This document shows positions 1 to 14,429 of a stretch of DNA of 64,000 nucleotides, in pieces; within the stretch, counting starts at the first letter, position 1; each line of letters starts with the position of its first letter. Location: assembly GCF_021018895.1 (NCBI RefSeq), contig NC_079377.1, positions 17,819,501 to 17,883,500 of the forward strand, given 5' to 3'. A program made the translations under genes and the position numbers. Below the pieces are notes generated by a model. That model had not been told where the DNA came from, made no database searches, and saw only the letters and a list, made by a program, of their open reading frames with translations. The DNA comes from Seriola aureovittata (taxonomy: Eukaryota > Chordata > Actinopteri > Carangiformes > Carangidae).

Positions 1-172
1 CATTCCAGGATCCATTAGGGAGTGCTGAGCCATACTTCCCATCTCCAACTTGGTAGATGTCGTACTTGAAGCCTAGGATCTTAGCAAGGGCGTCCAAGAT
101 ATCAATCGAGAATCCTTTGTATCTCTTGGGTTGGCCCAGAATGTTTTCTGCCACCATCACAAAAGGTTCTTC
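1..172 (-). CDS. grid1: grid1 exon: start of ligand-binding domain S1 (runs off window)
   Basis: The minus-strand acceptor TTTAAACAG precedes GAAGAACC at position 172. The exon reads 57 codons plus one base before the window edge, beginning [13 protein letters not shown] and ending LPNGSWN. This is the first part of S1, the N-terminal half of the clamshell ligand-binding domain, including the conserved [17 protein letters not shown] core. By alignment from memory it corresponds to about residues 447-503 of the mammalian protein. The ligand-contacting arginine of S1 lies further on, outside the window. The sequon NGS near the end sits where mammalian GluD1 has NTS, so a glycosylation site appears kept although the surrounding loop differs. 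The exon may end at or just past the edge; its donor site cannot be seen. Confidence 0.97.
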
Positions 173-1344
173 CTGTTTAAACAAATATTGTACAATGGCT
201 TAAAGGAGTTTTATGGAAAACAATACTAACATAATGATAATGTTGAGAAATGTGAAGGTGCACTGATTTTGTCTCTAAGGCTTAGATCTACCCTCAAAGT
301 GAGGAAAAAGCATAAGAATGTGTGTGTATTGAATCACAGGGATGTCATTTCTCAAAATGCATGATCTCCTCGGGGCCGGATTGGCGACTGAGGCGAGGAC
401 ACATTCAGTCATCTTAAGAACTTTGGGGTGACACCTTCATGAAGAGCTTCGAAGGTGATCTAAGTTAAACTTCATCTTAATAAAACAGTTTCGTCAGCAA
501 CTGTTGACCTGTATCACATGGCACCATGGCAACTGCTATGGATCATCAACGTGGAAATTGCCATTTTAAATTTATTGCACCCACACCATGGTTCTTCTTT
601 ATGGGTTGAAAGTGTCAGGGCAGATTTAAATGGGTGAAGGAGGAGTAAAAAGAAGACAGGGAGAGAGAGACTGAAGAGGGGGGATGTGTTTAAGTGGGCA
701 GGGGGCAAATGATTTGATTAAGTGACACTGCCAGGAGAGAGCAGAGCAGAACTTATGTGAATAAATATGGTGCAGGTAAATCATGTGTGAAGAGGAGGAA
801 AAGCAGAGAAAGTGGGAGGAGAAGAGTGAGATGGAGAGGAGGAAGGCTTTGCTGCTAGAAGTGGTGAAGTTAGTTTAAGAAAAACTGCTGCAATGAAGGA
901 TTTATTTTCTGATGCTCTAGATTCACAGGACAAGATGGAGAAGAGGACCTTATATTCTCTTTTCCAAAAGAGAAAATATCAGTGAACATTACCAAACAGT
1001 GTAAAGCAGATTATACGAGGTCCAGTTCTCCAAGATGCTACATCGTTCCTGTTGGCTCCACATCCACTTGCGATAACTGAACCAAGGTTTTTTTTTGTAT
1101 ATTACTGTAAATTCTTGAATAGTGAACATCTTTATTTACCTCAGTGAAGGTAAGAACCAGGGGTTTCTGACACAGTACTATTACAGCCAGGATTTTATTT
1201 GTTGATTCCCATGTTTTTTTAAAGTATATGTAATCATATTTTCTGCTTGTTTTGACATGTTAATATGCTGTGGTATATGTTTTCGTTCTCAAATATTCTC
1301 CTACGCAGGTCAAGTGCCAAGAGATTCAGTTTACTCCCACTTAC
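173..1344 (-). other. grid1: grid1 intron (1172 bp)
   Basis: The donor is CTG|GTAAGT at 1344 and the acceptor is TTTAAACAG ending at 173. The plus strand is purine-rich between about 632 and 850 (runs of GAGAGAG, GGAGGAG), meaning a polypyrimidine-rich stretch in the transcript far from the acceptor. No other gene or repeat family was recognised. Confidence 0.9.
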
Positions 1345-1446
1345 CAGCAATGTTACAATCTTGAGTGTCACTCCCTGCATGCCGCTCTCTATGCGATTCT
1401 CCTTTAGGCTACCATTCAAGCCACGAGTGGAGTCCCAAGATGCCAG
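1345..1446 (-). CDS. grid1: grid1 exon: linker from amino-terminal domain into S1
   Basis: This is a 102-nt, 34-codon exon in phase 0 at both ends, with acceptor CTATTAG and donor GTAAGT. It reads [20 protein letters not shown] and then a segment ending VTLKIVTLL. In glutamate receptors the last part (TLKIVTLL, followed by EEPFVMV in the next exon) is the first beta strand of the ligand-binding domain. The preceding [10 protein letters not shown] is the linker leaving the amino-terminal domain. NGS is an N-glycosylation sequon at exon residues 12-14. It matches about residues 413-446 of mammalian GluD1. The middle ([10 protein letters not shown]) is the most diverged part, as expected for a linker. 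Confidence 0.97.
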
Positions 1447-4400
1447 CTAATAGGAAGAGAGAAAAAACACATAGATGAGAAAAAGAGATGAAAATGGGGA
1501 AAAGGTGCCCAACACCTCATTAAAATGTCCATTGTCAATAGAATTAAAGAATGACTACCGTGCGGCAGGATAACAAACTGAGTGACCTACAAGTGAATAA
1601 ATCATCCTATTTGTCATTTTGTGACCCAGTTCATAGTGATAATCAGCACTGAGTGGCTGATGTCTACATTAGCATCTGAGCTGGTTTCCAGGACAACAAC
1701 CGTTGGCCATTAGTGAGACATTAGGACCCTCCATTCAACCTCCACCACTGAATGTAGCAATGTCCTGACACAGTTTGTAAGCAATTTACATTATACTCTA
1801 ATCATACAAATGGTGGTGGTGATAAGGATGAAGAAGATGATAATCATGATGATGAAGAGATGGAAGAGCAATAGGACAATGTTAAATAATTAGATATTTA
1901 ATTAGACATCATGCTCATCATGTAAAAATTGCAGAATAAAACCCCAACTCACTGAATTTCATTTGTTACGCCTCAGTTTAAGTTTGTCCCTTGAATCTAA
2001 ACTATCTCTCATCTTTAAAAATCCCATTCCACACGGTCAACGTTTTGAGTTATGTCCTAGGTTGCAAAGCTGATGTTTGTTAAATTCTTAATCAGTGCTG
2101 CTAGCGGGACAAGGATTCTCAAGGATCTGACACACCATTTGGAGTGGTCTTTGAGATTTGAGCTGACAGGACAAGAATGGTGGCCCAAGGCCAAACAACA
2201 GGCCTCTCTGGCCTCAGCACCCCTCAGTCTCCAGCCCGTATGCCCCCACGGCAGGAAGCTCATCCAAATTCCTTTCCCACAGAAATGCACTGTACTCCAC
2301 AACATACAGAGATGTCATTAAAAAGCAGTAAGCTTTTAAGAGGTATGCAATTTTTTGAGTTTGTTAAATTACTCCACATAAAAAAAATATCCACATAATT
2401 GTTTTTGTTCCAGGGGTCATCTGATCAACAAGATGTATTGCAATAACATTTTGTTACTTGTTACTTTTCTAGTAGATTTAGTTCAGTAAATTTAACAGCA
2501 TACATTTTAAAACAGTCTTTTATGCAATGCTTTTGAAAACTTTCCTAAACTATTTGTAAACGAGTTGGTTTGGTGAAACTCTCACGCTGTGTGTTATTGC
2601 TGCCACCGCTTCAGTTCAAACTGGTGCAGGAGAAACTGCACGTCTCATTTTGGCACATTTACAACCTGCTGAATCTTAATAGGCAGCTTACATGACTAAC
2701 TTTCATCTGTGAGGGGAGGTTTATACAAAATGCTGAAAGACTGTTGGCCCTCGAGAAGCTTGCTCTGGACCTTCAATTCAATATTAAGCAGAAAAAGGTA
2801 CCAGTGATCAAAACCAGAGCAGAGATATTTTTAAGCTTCAAGATTTCATTACAAGTCCTGCACTTAACTTTGAACTCTAACTTCATAGAATATTGAGGGT
2901 CCTTTGCTCTTTTACTTGATTGGACATAGGCAGTTGAGTTTAGTTCGGGAAATATCAGAAAAGAAGAATATAAAAAATAAATGTGTTGTCCTGGTGTCCT
3001 GATTCATTTGGTTACAGTCATGACTGATGAGAAATACAAAATGAACAAACATAAATCTCTGCCCTGAAACAATTTTCAAAAGCAAACTTGAAATTACAAA
3101 TGACTGTACAACCAGGAGAAAACAATTACTAAAGATACACAAGGCAGAAATAAAGGCTTTCAAGTGTGATTCAAATAGAAGCTTGTGTGGCAGTGAAAGA
3201 GGCTCACAAAAACTTAAAAAAAGAAAATTTCATTAACACTTAAATGTGCTGTTCTTCACAAACCAACTGCGGAGCATGTAATCCTCCAAATACTCAGTCT
3301 CGAGAGTTCCACTGCATTGATATGCATGTATTGCTTCACTGCAGGCTGATAGTGAATCGTGTGTATAACCTGCCAGCTGGTGTGGGTGTATAGAAACAGT
3401 TTCCTCCCCATGCAGGATCACTCATGAAATGTACCTCCTAAGGGTCTTTATCTAAGAACTGTGTGCATGTCAATGTTGTTCATTGTAAATACAACGCAGA
3501 GTCATGCAGTATGTATTTACCTACTGCACTTTGCTCAGAAACGTGTAAAATGATATTGTTGATATGACAGTAAATCCTGAGTCATATGTGGGTAATGAAT
3601 GCAATTCTGTAGGCAAGTACTGCACAATCTGACTGAAAAAACAGCTTGTATACTTGTTCATCTGTGTATCCAGATGTATGTGACTGTGTCTGTGCGTTTG
3701 TGTGTGCCGGAGTGTGAATGGGGCGAAATGTCAGTGTGCATTGCCTGCTTCACAGCTATTTTCTCCATGACCAGCGTCGTCCTCACCGGAGAACACTGAG
3801 CAATCTCTGCTCTGTAAACTGAAGAACACTAAAGAGGAACACTTCTACTTCACAGAGCTTTGCACATCAAGACACCAGTGGGAAGGTCACAAACAATGCA
3901 TGCAGCAGAGCCACACCACCTGCATATGAACGAGCAACACTTGACTGGACACACTGTGCTCTTTGATTGCCAACTCTGAAAATGTCATTTGTGGATGAAT
4001 AATTGCTTTACTACAAAATGTAAACAAATTATACAGGCATCTTCCTTTAACAAATAAGGGAATTAATTTGAGATTTTCAAGGACAAGATGGTGAAACAGG
4101 ATACATATATCTGCTGAGAAAGGATGTATTATATAAAAATATGCTTAACTATACATGAAAGAAAAACTTATTTTTGTTGCTTAATGCCAAATTTCTTTAA
4201 AAAAAAAGAGGCTTTTCTAGCTTTTTTCCTGCTTCCTTCCTGCTTCTTTCTTTGAAGTGTCAGCTCATTGAGGATTTAAGTTTTAGATCGTCTTCCTATA
4301 AATATGCATATCCATCAGTCACCAGGAGTGTACCTACTGTAAGTGAGATCAAAACATTCAGTTGTTTCCTTCTGGATCTCCAGTACAATGGAGAATATTG

Positions 4401-7400
4401 TGCTAATGATATTTTGAAATATCCTGTTTAAAAAGTCACAACAATAACAAGGCGGCTCTTTAGCTAATGGTTAAGACGCTTAATACCTTAAAATAATCAT
4501 CTGTAATGGGGCTGAGTAAATGCCAATGACCGTTTGAAAACAACAAAGGGATGGAAGTCAAATAGCCCTGAATTCATAGCGCCACAATTACAGCGTTTCC
4601 TAAAAAAAATCCCAGCCAGCACTCAGTTCCCTTTCATAAAACCATTTACACTTTGTCATTATAGATGTGGAACTATAGTTTGAGCTAGTTGCAGCTATTC
4701 TGCGTTTCCTTTTCCTCTGCTAGTTCAGTTCATCAGGTGCTTACATATTGACAAGCCCATCATGCTACCAAGCTTCTTATTGACCCTCACTGCTTTGTCT
4801 GCCATACTAACCGGACTCACAAGATGCCTGTGTAAGTGTGTGGAATATATACGTCACGTTGTAACATCCTGCCTTATTTACTGCTTATGTCATGTGTCAG
4901 GTGTGTCACTGCATGTGTCCCAGAATCCACTGTTATTCTTACTAAATTTTACATATACATATAATACAACATATATTTGTGCCGTATATATGTCTTTGAT
5001 GAATATACATGCATAGGTGTACACCCACGTAATTATATTGTGTTTGCTGCATACAGTACATATGTTCCAGGCTGGAGTAGTGCCATTGGTGTTATCTATA
5101 ATATAAGCTGGCCATTTAAATTAGTCTATCACTCTACCCTCAACATGAGGCAGGATTGACTTTATACCACTATGGTCAACTGAGTATAAGAATAAAAACC
5201 TATAAAATTGAGGAGCAACAGAAATGAGCAAAAAGGAAAACGAACATGAGAATAGGAAGAGAGTTCATTCCTCTATGGAACTGAAATCTCTCACAGAAAG
5301 TGAAATAAAAAAGAAAATAAAAAGCTCACAATGATCCCATGATTCCCGTTTTCCTTCATTCCCACATTTATTCATTGCACATGTTCCCTATGTATGGTTT
5401 TAAATATAACATGGTACCTTGAAGAAAAGACTAAGCACAAAAACTGTATCAGTAGTTGGATCAGTGCCGTGTACAGGGAGTTATCCTCTATCCTACCGTC
5501 TGTTTCAGAGTAAAGTGTTGTGTTGCTTCGAAGAGACTGCGTGCAAGAGATGAAGACAGACAAAAAAAGATCTGGTGGCTCATTGCATACAGTGTAGGCT
5601 TAAAAAAAATATTGTTGCACAGACTAAAAATTAACATATGAAAGTGAGAAGTTCTCTTAAAAAAATAAAAAAATAAAAAAAGAATTACAGATTCTGTTTA
5701 CAACTCATCGTACCCACTTATGAACTGAAAATGATTTTTTACCTCATCTTGTGAAGTGAGAGCAACAAAGAGCAGGTACTGTCAGTGATGTTGTGCATTT
5801 AAATGAACTCAGTGGCTATATGGTTGGTAACATTTGTTCAGGATTGTTTTTATGATGGATTGGAGCACATGAGAGAGAACAAATTAAGGGATGTGAAGAA
5901 ATATTAGCCACTTTTCATCCATTTATTTGAGACTCTCAAGAGGATTTCCTTTTTGCCAGTGTGGAAGCAGGAGCAACCCTAAGTGGGTCCTGACGGTTAA
6001 TGCTTTCCTTTTCAAGACTGTGAGAAAAGGTAATTTGCACCCATTTACAGTTCAACATATTATAGTATTACCATGTTACAAAATGATAATGTTGCTGAGA
6101 CTTAGTTATATGTAGAAAAATCACTTGACCAGCCATATTGTAAAGGATTGGTATTGGTAAAGGAGCTTAGAGTAATTTGTTTATTTTATTGATGTTGATT
6201 GTCGACCGTAAAAACAGGTGTCTGGCACTGCTTACAGCGGATTGTGAAATAATTAAATATAAAAATCTAATTATCACTTTAGAGATGGGTAATTATTTAA
6301 TGACAAATTACAAAAATAATTTTTGGAAATGTATAAATGTTTTATTATGGTGCAAAATACAGTAATGATAATGTTGCTCTCTTGTTTGCTGTTTTTGTTT
6401 GTGAAATGCACGTTTCTGGCTCATGGTGCTGTTATTAATCTTGTGGGTGAAAATCCAAGTAGGTAGGGGAGCATTCAAAACACTATAGGAGCCAGAAAGT
6501 GAGTTTCAAAAAGCTACACTTCTGGCCTGGCAAATTAATCATTAGATCAACAGCCCTATCAACCCCCTGCAGATCTATTGTTGGCAAGAGGGAAGCGCCC
6601 TTTAGAGCCATTTCCACTTTGTGAGCCAGTGAGAAACAGGGGTGAGGAATAGGATGAATACATCAGCTATCAATGACTGCAGTTTTCTAGACACAACATG
6701 CAATGTGACACACACGAAGATGTCAACTGTCAGAGGCTGAAGAGGTGATGATGGCCAGTAAAAAGCTTGGTTCCTGTCACCCGACACTAGTGACAAGAGT
6801 CGAGTCGATTGTGACCAAGTGTCAGGACACTTGGTTCTGTTCTAGCACCAGACAACAAAATGTGAGCCTGCTCTGGTCGATACATGGCTACAATGTTAGA
6901 AACCAGAATTGGATGGATGTACTTTATCTATTCTGGAGTGTTACTCTTTCAACCTGGCAAAGCTGTTCTCTAAATCTCCAAAATTTAGGCCACTGATGAC
7001 ATAGCCATTTTGACTGCCTGGAAGGAAATGGAAAGATGCATGTAATGAGCAACAGAAATCCCAGACGTAAATTTAAAACATTGTACTGACAGGGCATGGT
7101 AGCTGACTGAGTCACCACCACAGTAAAGAAAAATCCTTTCACTTTTAAATCTGAGGCTGTTTTTCACTTTTTCTATTTCTAAGGCCAATGGCACAGTCAC
7201 ATGTCTCAGGCAGCCATGCCATACATTTTTTCCAGCACAGGTAAGGCTGTTTAGAAATGCCATCCATGGCATGGGAGTGTTAATGTATACTGTATATTAT
7301 AGTTTTATGAAAAATGTATTTTGATGTGCTTTGTGACCAGAAAATTGAATGAGGAGAATTTGGAGCTTCCCTTTCAGAGGCTGTTCACAATAACAAGCAG

Positions 7401-8184
7401 CCATACAGTAGTGGGGGAATATTTTTTTGCTATAAAATAGTAAAGATGTGAATTTGAATAATAAAATAATGCCAACGCTGTTACTCTGGACATGTTTAGA
7501 GATAACTACTGCAGGATGCATGCAAGAGCAAATGCAAGGAGGAACAATTACATTGAAATGAATTGACTTTTCTCTATGAAGAGCTTCGCGTAAGCTGGAA
7601 GTCATTAGCAATATCTGCTTAGAGACGAACTGACACATCAATAAGAGCAAACTGGGAAACCAAAACAACAACAACAGCATCGATCACTCTGCAGCATTGC
7701 TGGCTGGTGGAGAAAACTCACAGTAGCGATCCAGGAAATAGTATTTCAGTCTTCATTACAGTTTCTAACCAGAAAGACGCCTCATCTAAGAGCCATCAGG
7801 CTGGGGAGAAAATGGACCGAATGCAGATAAACGATGATGGAGAGGGAGGAAACCAGGGCTGAAAAATGAGGAGAAAGGGTTAGGGAAGAGAAGAAGTGAG
7901 CAGAGAGAGGAGGATGCAGTGGATGGGTGATGAGATGAGATGTAAAGATAAAAGAGAGGGGAGAAAAGGGACAAAATGAGGATGCGTCTAAATGGGCGGA
8001 TGTGGGTTGGGGGGGTGGAGCAGGACATGCAATCCCAGTTCGACTCCACTCAAAAAGAAAAAAAAAAAAAACATAAAGAAACATGACATTACAGTACATT
8101 GCAGAGGAAACCATGTAATGGTGTGGCATTTCTTGATGGTACACACCAGCTTTACACAACACAGAGAAAGGAAAACGCTGAATA

Positions 8185-8200
8185 CATATATATATATATA
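8185..8200. repeat. short (AT)n microsatellite
   Basis: An alternating AT run of about 16 bp, in an intron. Confidence 0.85.
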
Positions 8201-8584
8201 CAATCCATTATAGGGAAACACAGTGGAAAGGTACATGAGTTTATGTGTTTTCCCCCGGTAAATGGTTCTGCCAAGTATTGGGCAGACATGCAGATAGACA
8301 TGCCAGGTAATGAACAACAACACTGAATGCATTTGGCATCCCATTATCTGGCCTTGCTGCCCCCCTTTGCCTCTAATGATTTTGAGATACAAGCGCCCAC
8401 ATGTTAGTGTGCTCCCTGGCCTCTGTTCTCTGTTTGCCTGGCTGCCTTCTCTTAATGTCTCAGGTCCAAAACAGTGTGTACAATACAGGTTTGTGTGTGA
8501 ATGCACTTTGGGTCTCCTCTGTTTATGTGAATCCTCCTTTATATAAATGCCAGACTGTTGGAAATGAATGTGTATGTATGTCCC

Positions 8585-8605
8585 TGTGTGTGTGTGTGTG
8601 TGTGT
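8585..8605. repeat. (TG)n microsatellite
   Basis: About ten uninterrupted TG units in an intron. The open reading frames crossing it are artefacts of the repeat. Confidence 0.95.
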
Positions 8606-9404
8606 AAACACATGGCACTGTGTGTAGTGGGTATCCTCCTAGCTAATGCTAATGGCCACATTATGATGAATTGGCTTCATGATTTCAGTTAGACTGAGTG
8701 GTGATTAAATCTTCATTACTGCTTCTGGTCAGTCCTGCTCTACATAGATTGCCAAGAAACTCAATTTTTCTTCATTCTGCAAGGAGTCCCTGACTGAATC
8801 AGGACATCCACAGCGACAAACAAATTACGGCTCCGAGAAGAGTGCACAAATAATGCTCTCCATCCTTCACTTCAGCTCTATGACACTCAAAAGGTTTCTC
8901 ATCCGAGCGCTGACGGTCAGCTCAGATACCCTGCTCATTATTAGTAAAATATGAAAATGTCTGAGTGCAGCACTTGAGCATGGATAACTCTCCTTGTTTG
9001 TGAGTTAGTAGTAAGAAGCACAAATCTAATGTTTTAACTCAACTTGAGATGACACCTCACAAGCCAAGATGGGTGATGTTGTGAAATGGAAGATTGAAGG
9101 AGAGGGATCGGGTTAATTCAGGAGCTCCAGTAGAGGGCACCCTCACACCTGACACCTCACTGTCAAATGTTAAACCCTGTGACCACAGGTCTCAGAATGC
9201 AACTGATTTTCTATTCTACCACTAAGGTAATTGCCTGACATCCAAAAGAAACAAAAAATAGCGGGGCTTTGGATCCCGAGGATTAAGGCTGAGAACCAGA
9301 GGTCTATGTAAAAAAACAACAAGACAGTAAAAACAATTGACAGTTCAAAGCCTTCTGTACAGTCAGTACTTGTTCATATCAGTCAATACACTGGATATCC
9401 AGGG

Positions 9405-9550
9405 TTTCTAGTAGAGGTGGAACTCAATTTTGTTCCTCCCTGGTAGCCCACACCTGTTATGTAATGCATCTACCTAACAGGTGTGGGAAACCTACTATTA
9501 TATAGAAACAAAAACCTGCAGGACACTAGTTCTCAAGGACTGGGAGTTGG
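9405..9550. repeat. dispersed fish repeat / MITE-like palindromic element
   Basis: The stretch contains a perfect 13-bp inverted repeat, CCCACACCTGTTA at 9447-9459 and TAACAGGTGTGGG at 9475-9487, separated by 15 bp. It is followed by AAAACCTGCAGGACACTAG, a phrase I recall from repeats dispersed in many teleost genomes. The short region just upstream (about 9283-9302, GCTGAGAACCAGAGGTCT) resembles hAT-type MITE ends. The exact family and both boundaries are uncertain, and no target-site duplication was identified. Confidence 0.5.
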
Positions 9551-10139
9551 TATCTAAACTTAAGAAGTTTACAGGGGGTCCTTGAGATAATGAGAAACAG
9601 TTTAATTTCACTTTTTTCTCTCCTCACACGGTAAGTGGTCACATCGAGACAATGTCTAAGAAAGAAGAAAAGCCACTTTCATCAGCGGTTTCACAGTACC
9701 TGCTGTTTCCTTCATGAACTTCATGCAAATACATCGATGAACAAAAAGCTTATAAAACTGACTTCCATACAAATGCTGTAATTGAGTGGTCTGTGGTCTA
9801 ATGCATACCATATATTACTGGGACGCAGCGTAGTTGCTTTGTGAAATGAGAAAGTTGGGGCACCCTGCTGTGAAATGCATTACACTAACAAATAGCAGCT
9901 ACATTGTTATTTCTGACATTCTGAAATGAGAAAAAACAAAACCCACTATTACTGAATCTCCCAGTGGGATATAAAACAAAGTATTTGCACATAATTTATA
10001 ATTTTATCGTTATCTGTTTATTTATATGCCACACTGTAAAATTTGGCCTAAAACCTCAAAACATGCTAGCAAATGTCCCATGAGGTGTGTCCTGAAGAGA
10101 CAAACAAACAAAATGCAAAAAAGAATACTCTGGACTCAC

Positions 10140-10259
10140 CCGTTTCACATCTTTCCCAAACGTCTCACTGTAGCTGGTTCCAAGAACCTCAAACTGAACA
10201 TGAGAGTTAGAACCTTCAGCACGAAAGTCCATCAGTCCTGTGAGTCCACTGATCCGTCC
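10140..10259 (-). CDS. grid1: grid1 exon: amino-terminal domain, C-terminal portion
   Basis: This is a 120-nt, 40-codon exon in phase 0 at both ends, with acceptor TTGCTGTAG and donor GTGAGT. It starts GRISGLTGLMDFRAEGSNSH and ends SYSETFGKDVKR. It matches the end of the amino-terminal domain of GluD1 (about residues 373-412). The GLTG-hydrophobic-x-F pattern and the VQFEVLGTSYS strand are typical of the last beta elements of the LIVBP-like fold shared by glutamate receptors. The next exon continues directly with LASWDS, so the junction is in frame. Confidence 0.97.
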
Positions 10260-14255
<3,996 letters not shown>

Positions 14256-14429
14256 CTCCAGGGACTGCAGATATCCTTCCTGTGGGTCACAGAGCAGAGA
14301 GGAGATGCGATGATTGTTCCTCATGCAGCGAACGTTGGTGTCCCTCCATAATGGGAAGATCTGACGAATGATGGTCATCCGCCCCAGAGAGCTATGGACC
14401 AGCTCCATGATGTCTGCATCACTCACCTC
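14256..14429 (-). CDS. grid1: grid1 exon: amino-terminal domain with paired cysteines
   Basis: This is a 174-nt, 58-codon exon in phase 0, with acceptor TATCTTCAG and donor GTAAAA. It begins [19 protein letters not shown] and ends [12 protein letters not shown]. It matches GluD1 about residues 261-318. Two cysteines 12 residues apart (exon residues 35 and 47, in [13 protein letters not shown]) match the short intradomain disulphide known in delta receptors. The [18 protein letters not shown] block is strongly conserved in the family, while the [10 protein letters not shown] stretch before it is diverged. Confidence 0.98.

Larger units (their letters stand above)
1447..10139 (-). other. grid1: grid1 intron (8693 bp)
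   Basis: The donor is CGG|GTGAGT at 10139 and the acceptor is at 1447. It contains an AT dinucleotide run (8185-8200), a GT run (8585-8605), a purine-rich stretch on the plus strand (about 7800-7985), a poly-A tract (about 8058-8071) and a palindromic fish-type repeat (about 9405-9550). The rest, including 1.5-7.7 kb, shows no gene or recognisable element. Several open frames of 60-207 codons here look like chance or low-complexity frames. Confidence 0.85.

Noticed and set aside
4450..4535. tRNA-like phrase TTTAGCTAATGGTTAAGACG
   Set aside because: An A-box-like string only. No B box, cloverleaf or tail was found, so neither a tRNA gene nor a SINE can be supported.
7297..7680. 127-codon minus-strand frame
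   Set aside because: AT-rich chance frame in the middle of an intron. There is no similarity to the missing grid1 parts and no paired splice sites that would join it in frame.
7782..8611. Minus-strand open frames of 126 and 207 codons
   Set aside because: They run through purine-rich, AT-repeat and GT-repeat DNA. The proteins are low complexity (Ser/Leu/Phe/His runs, Thr-His repeats) with no recognisable domain.
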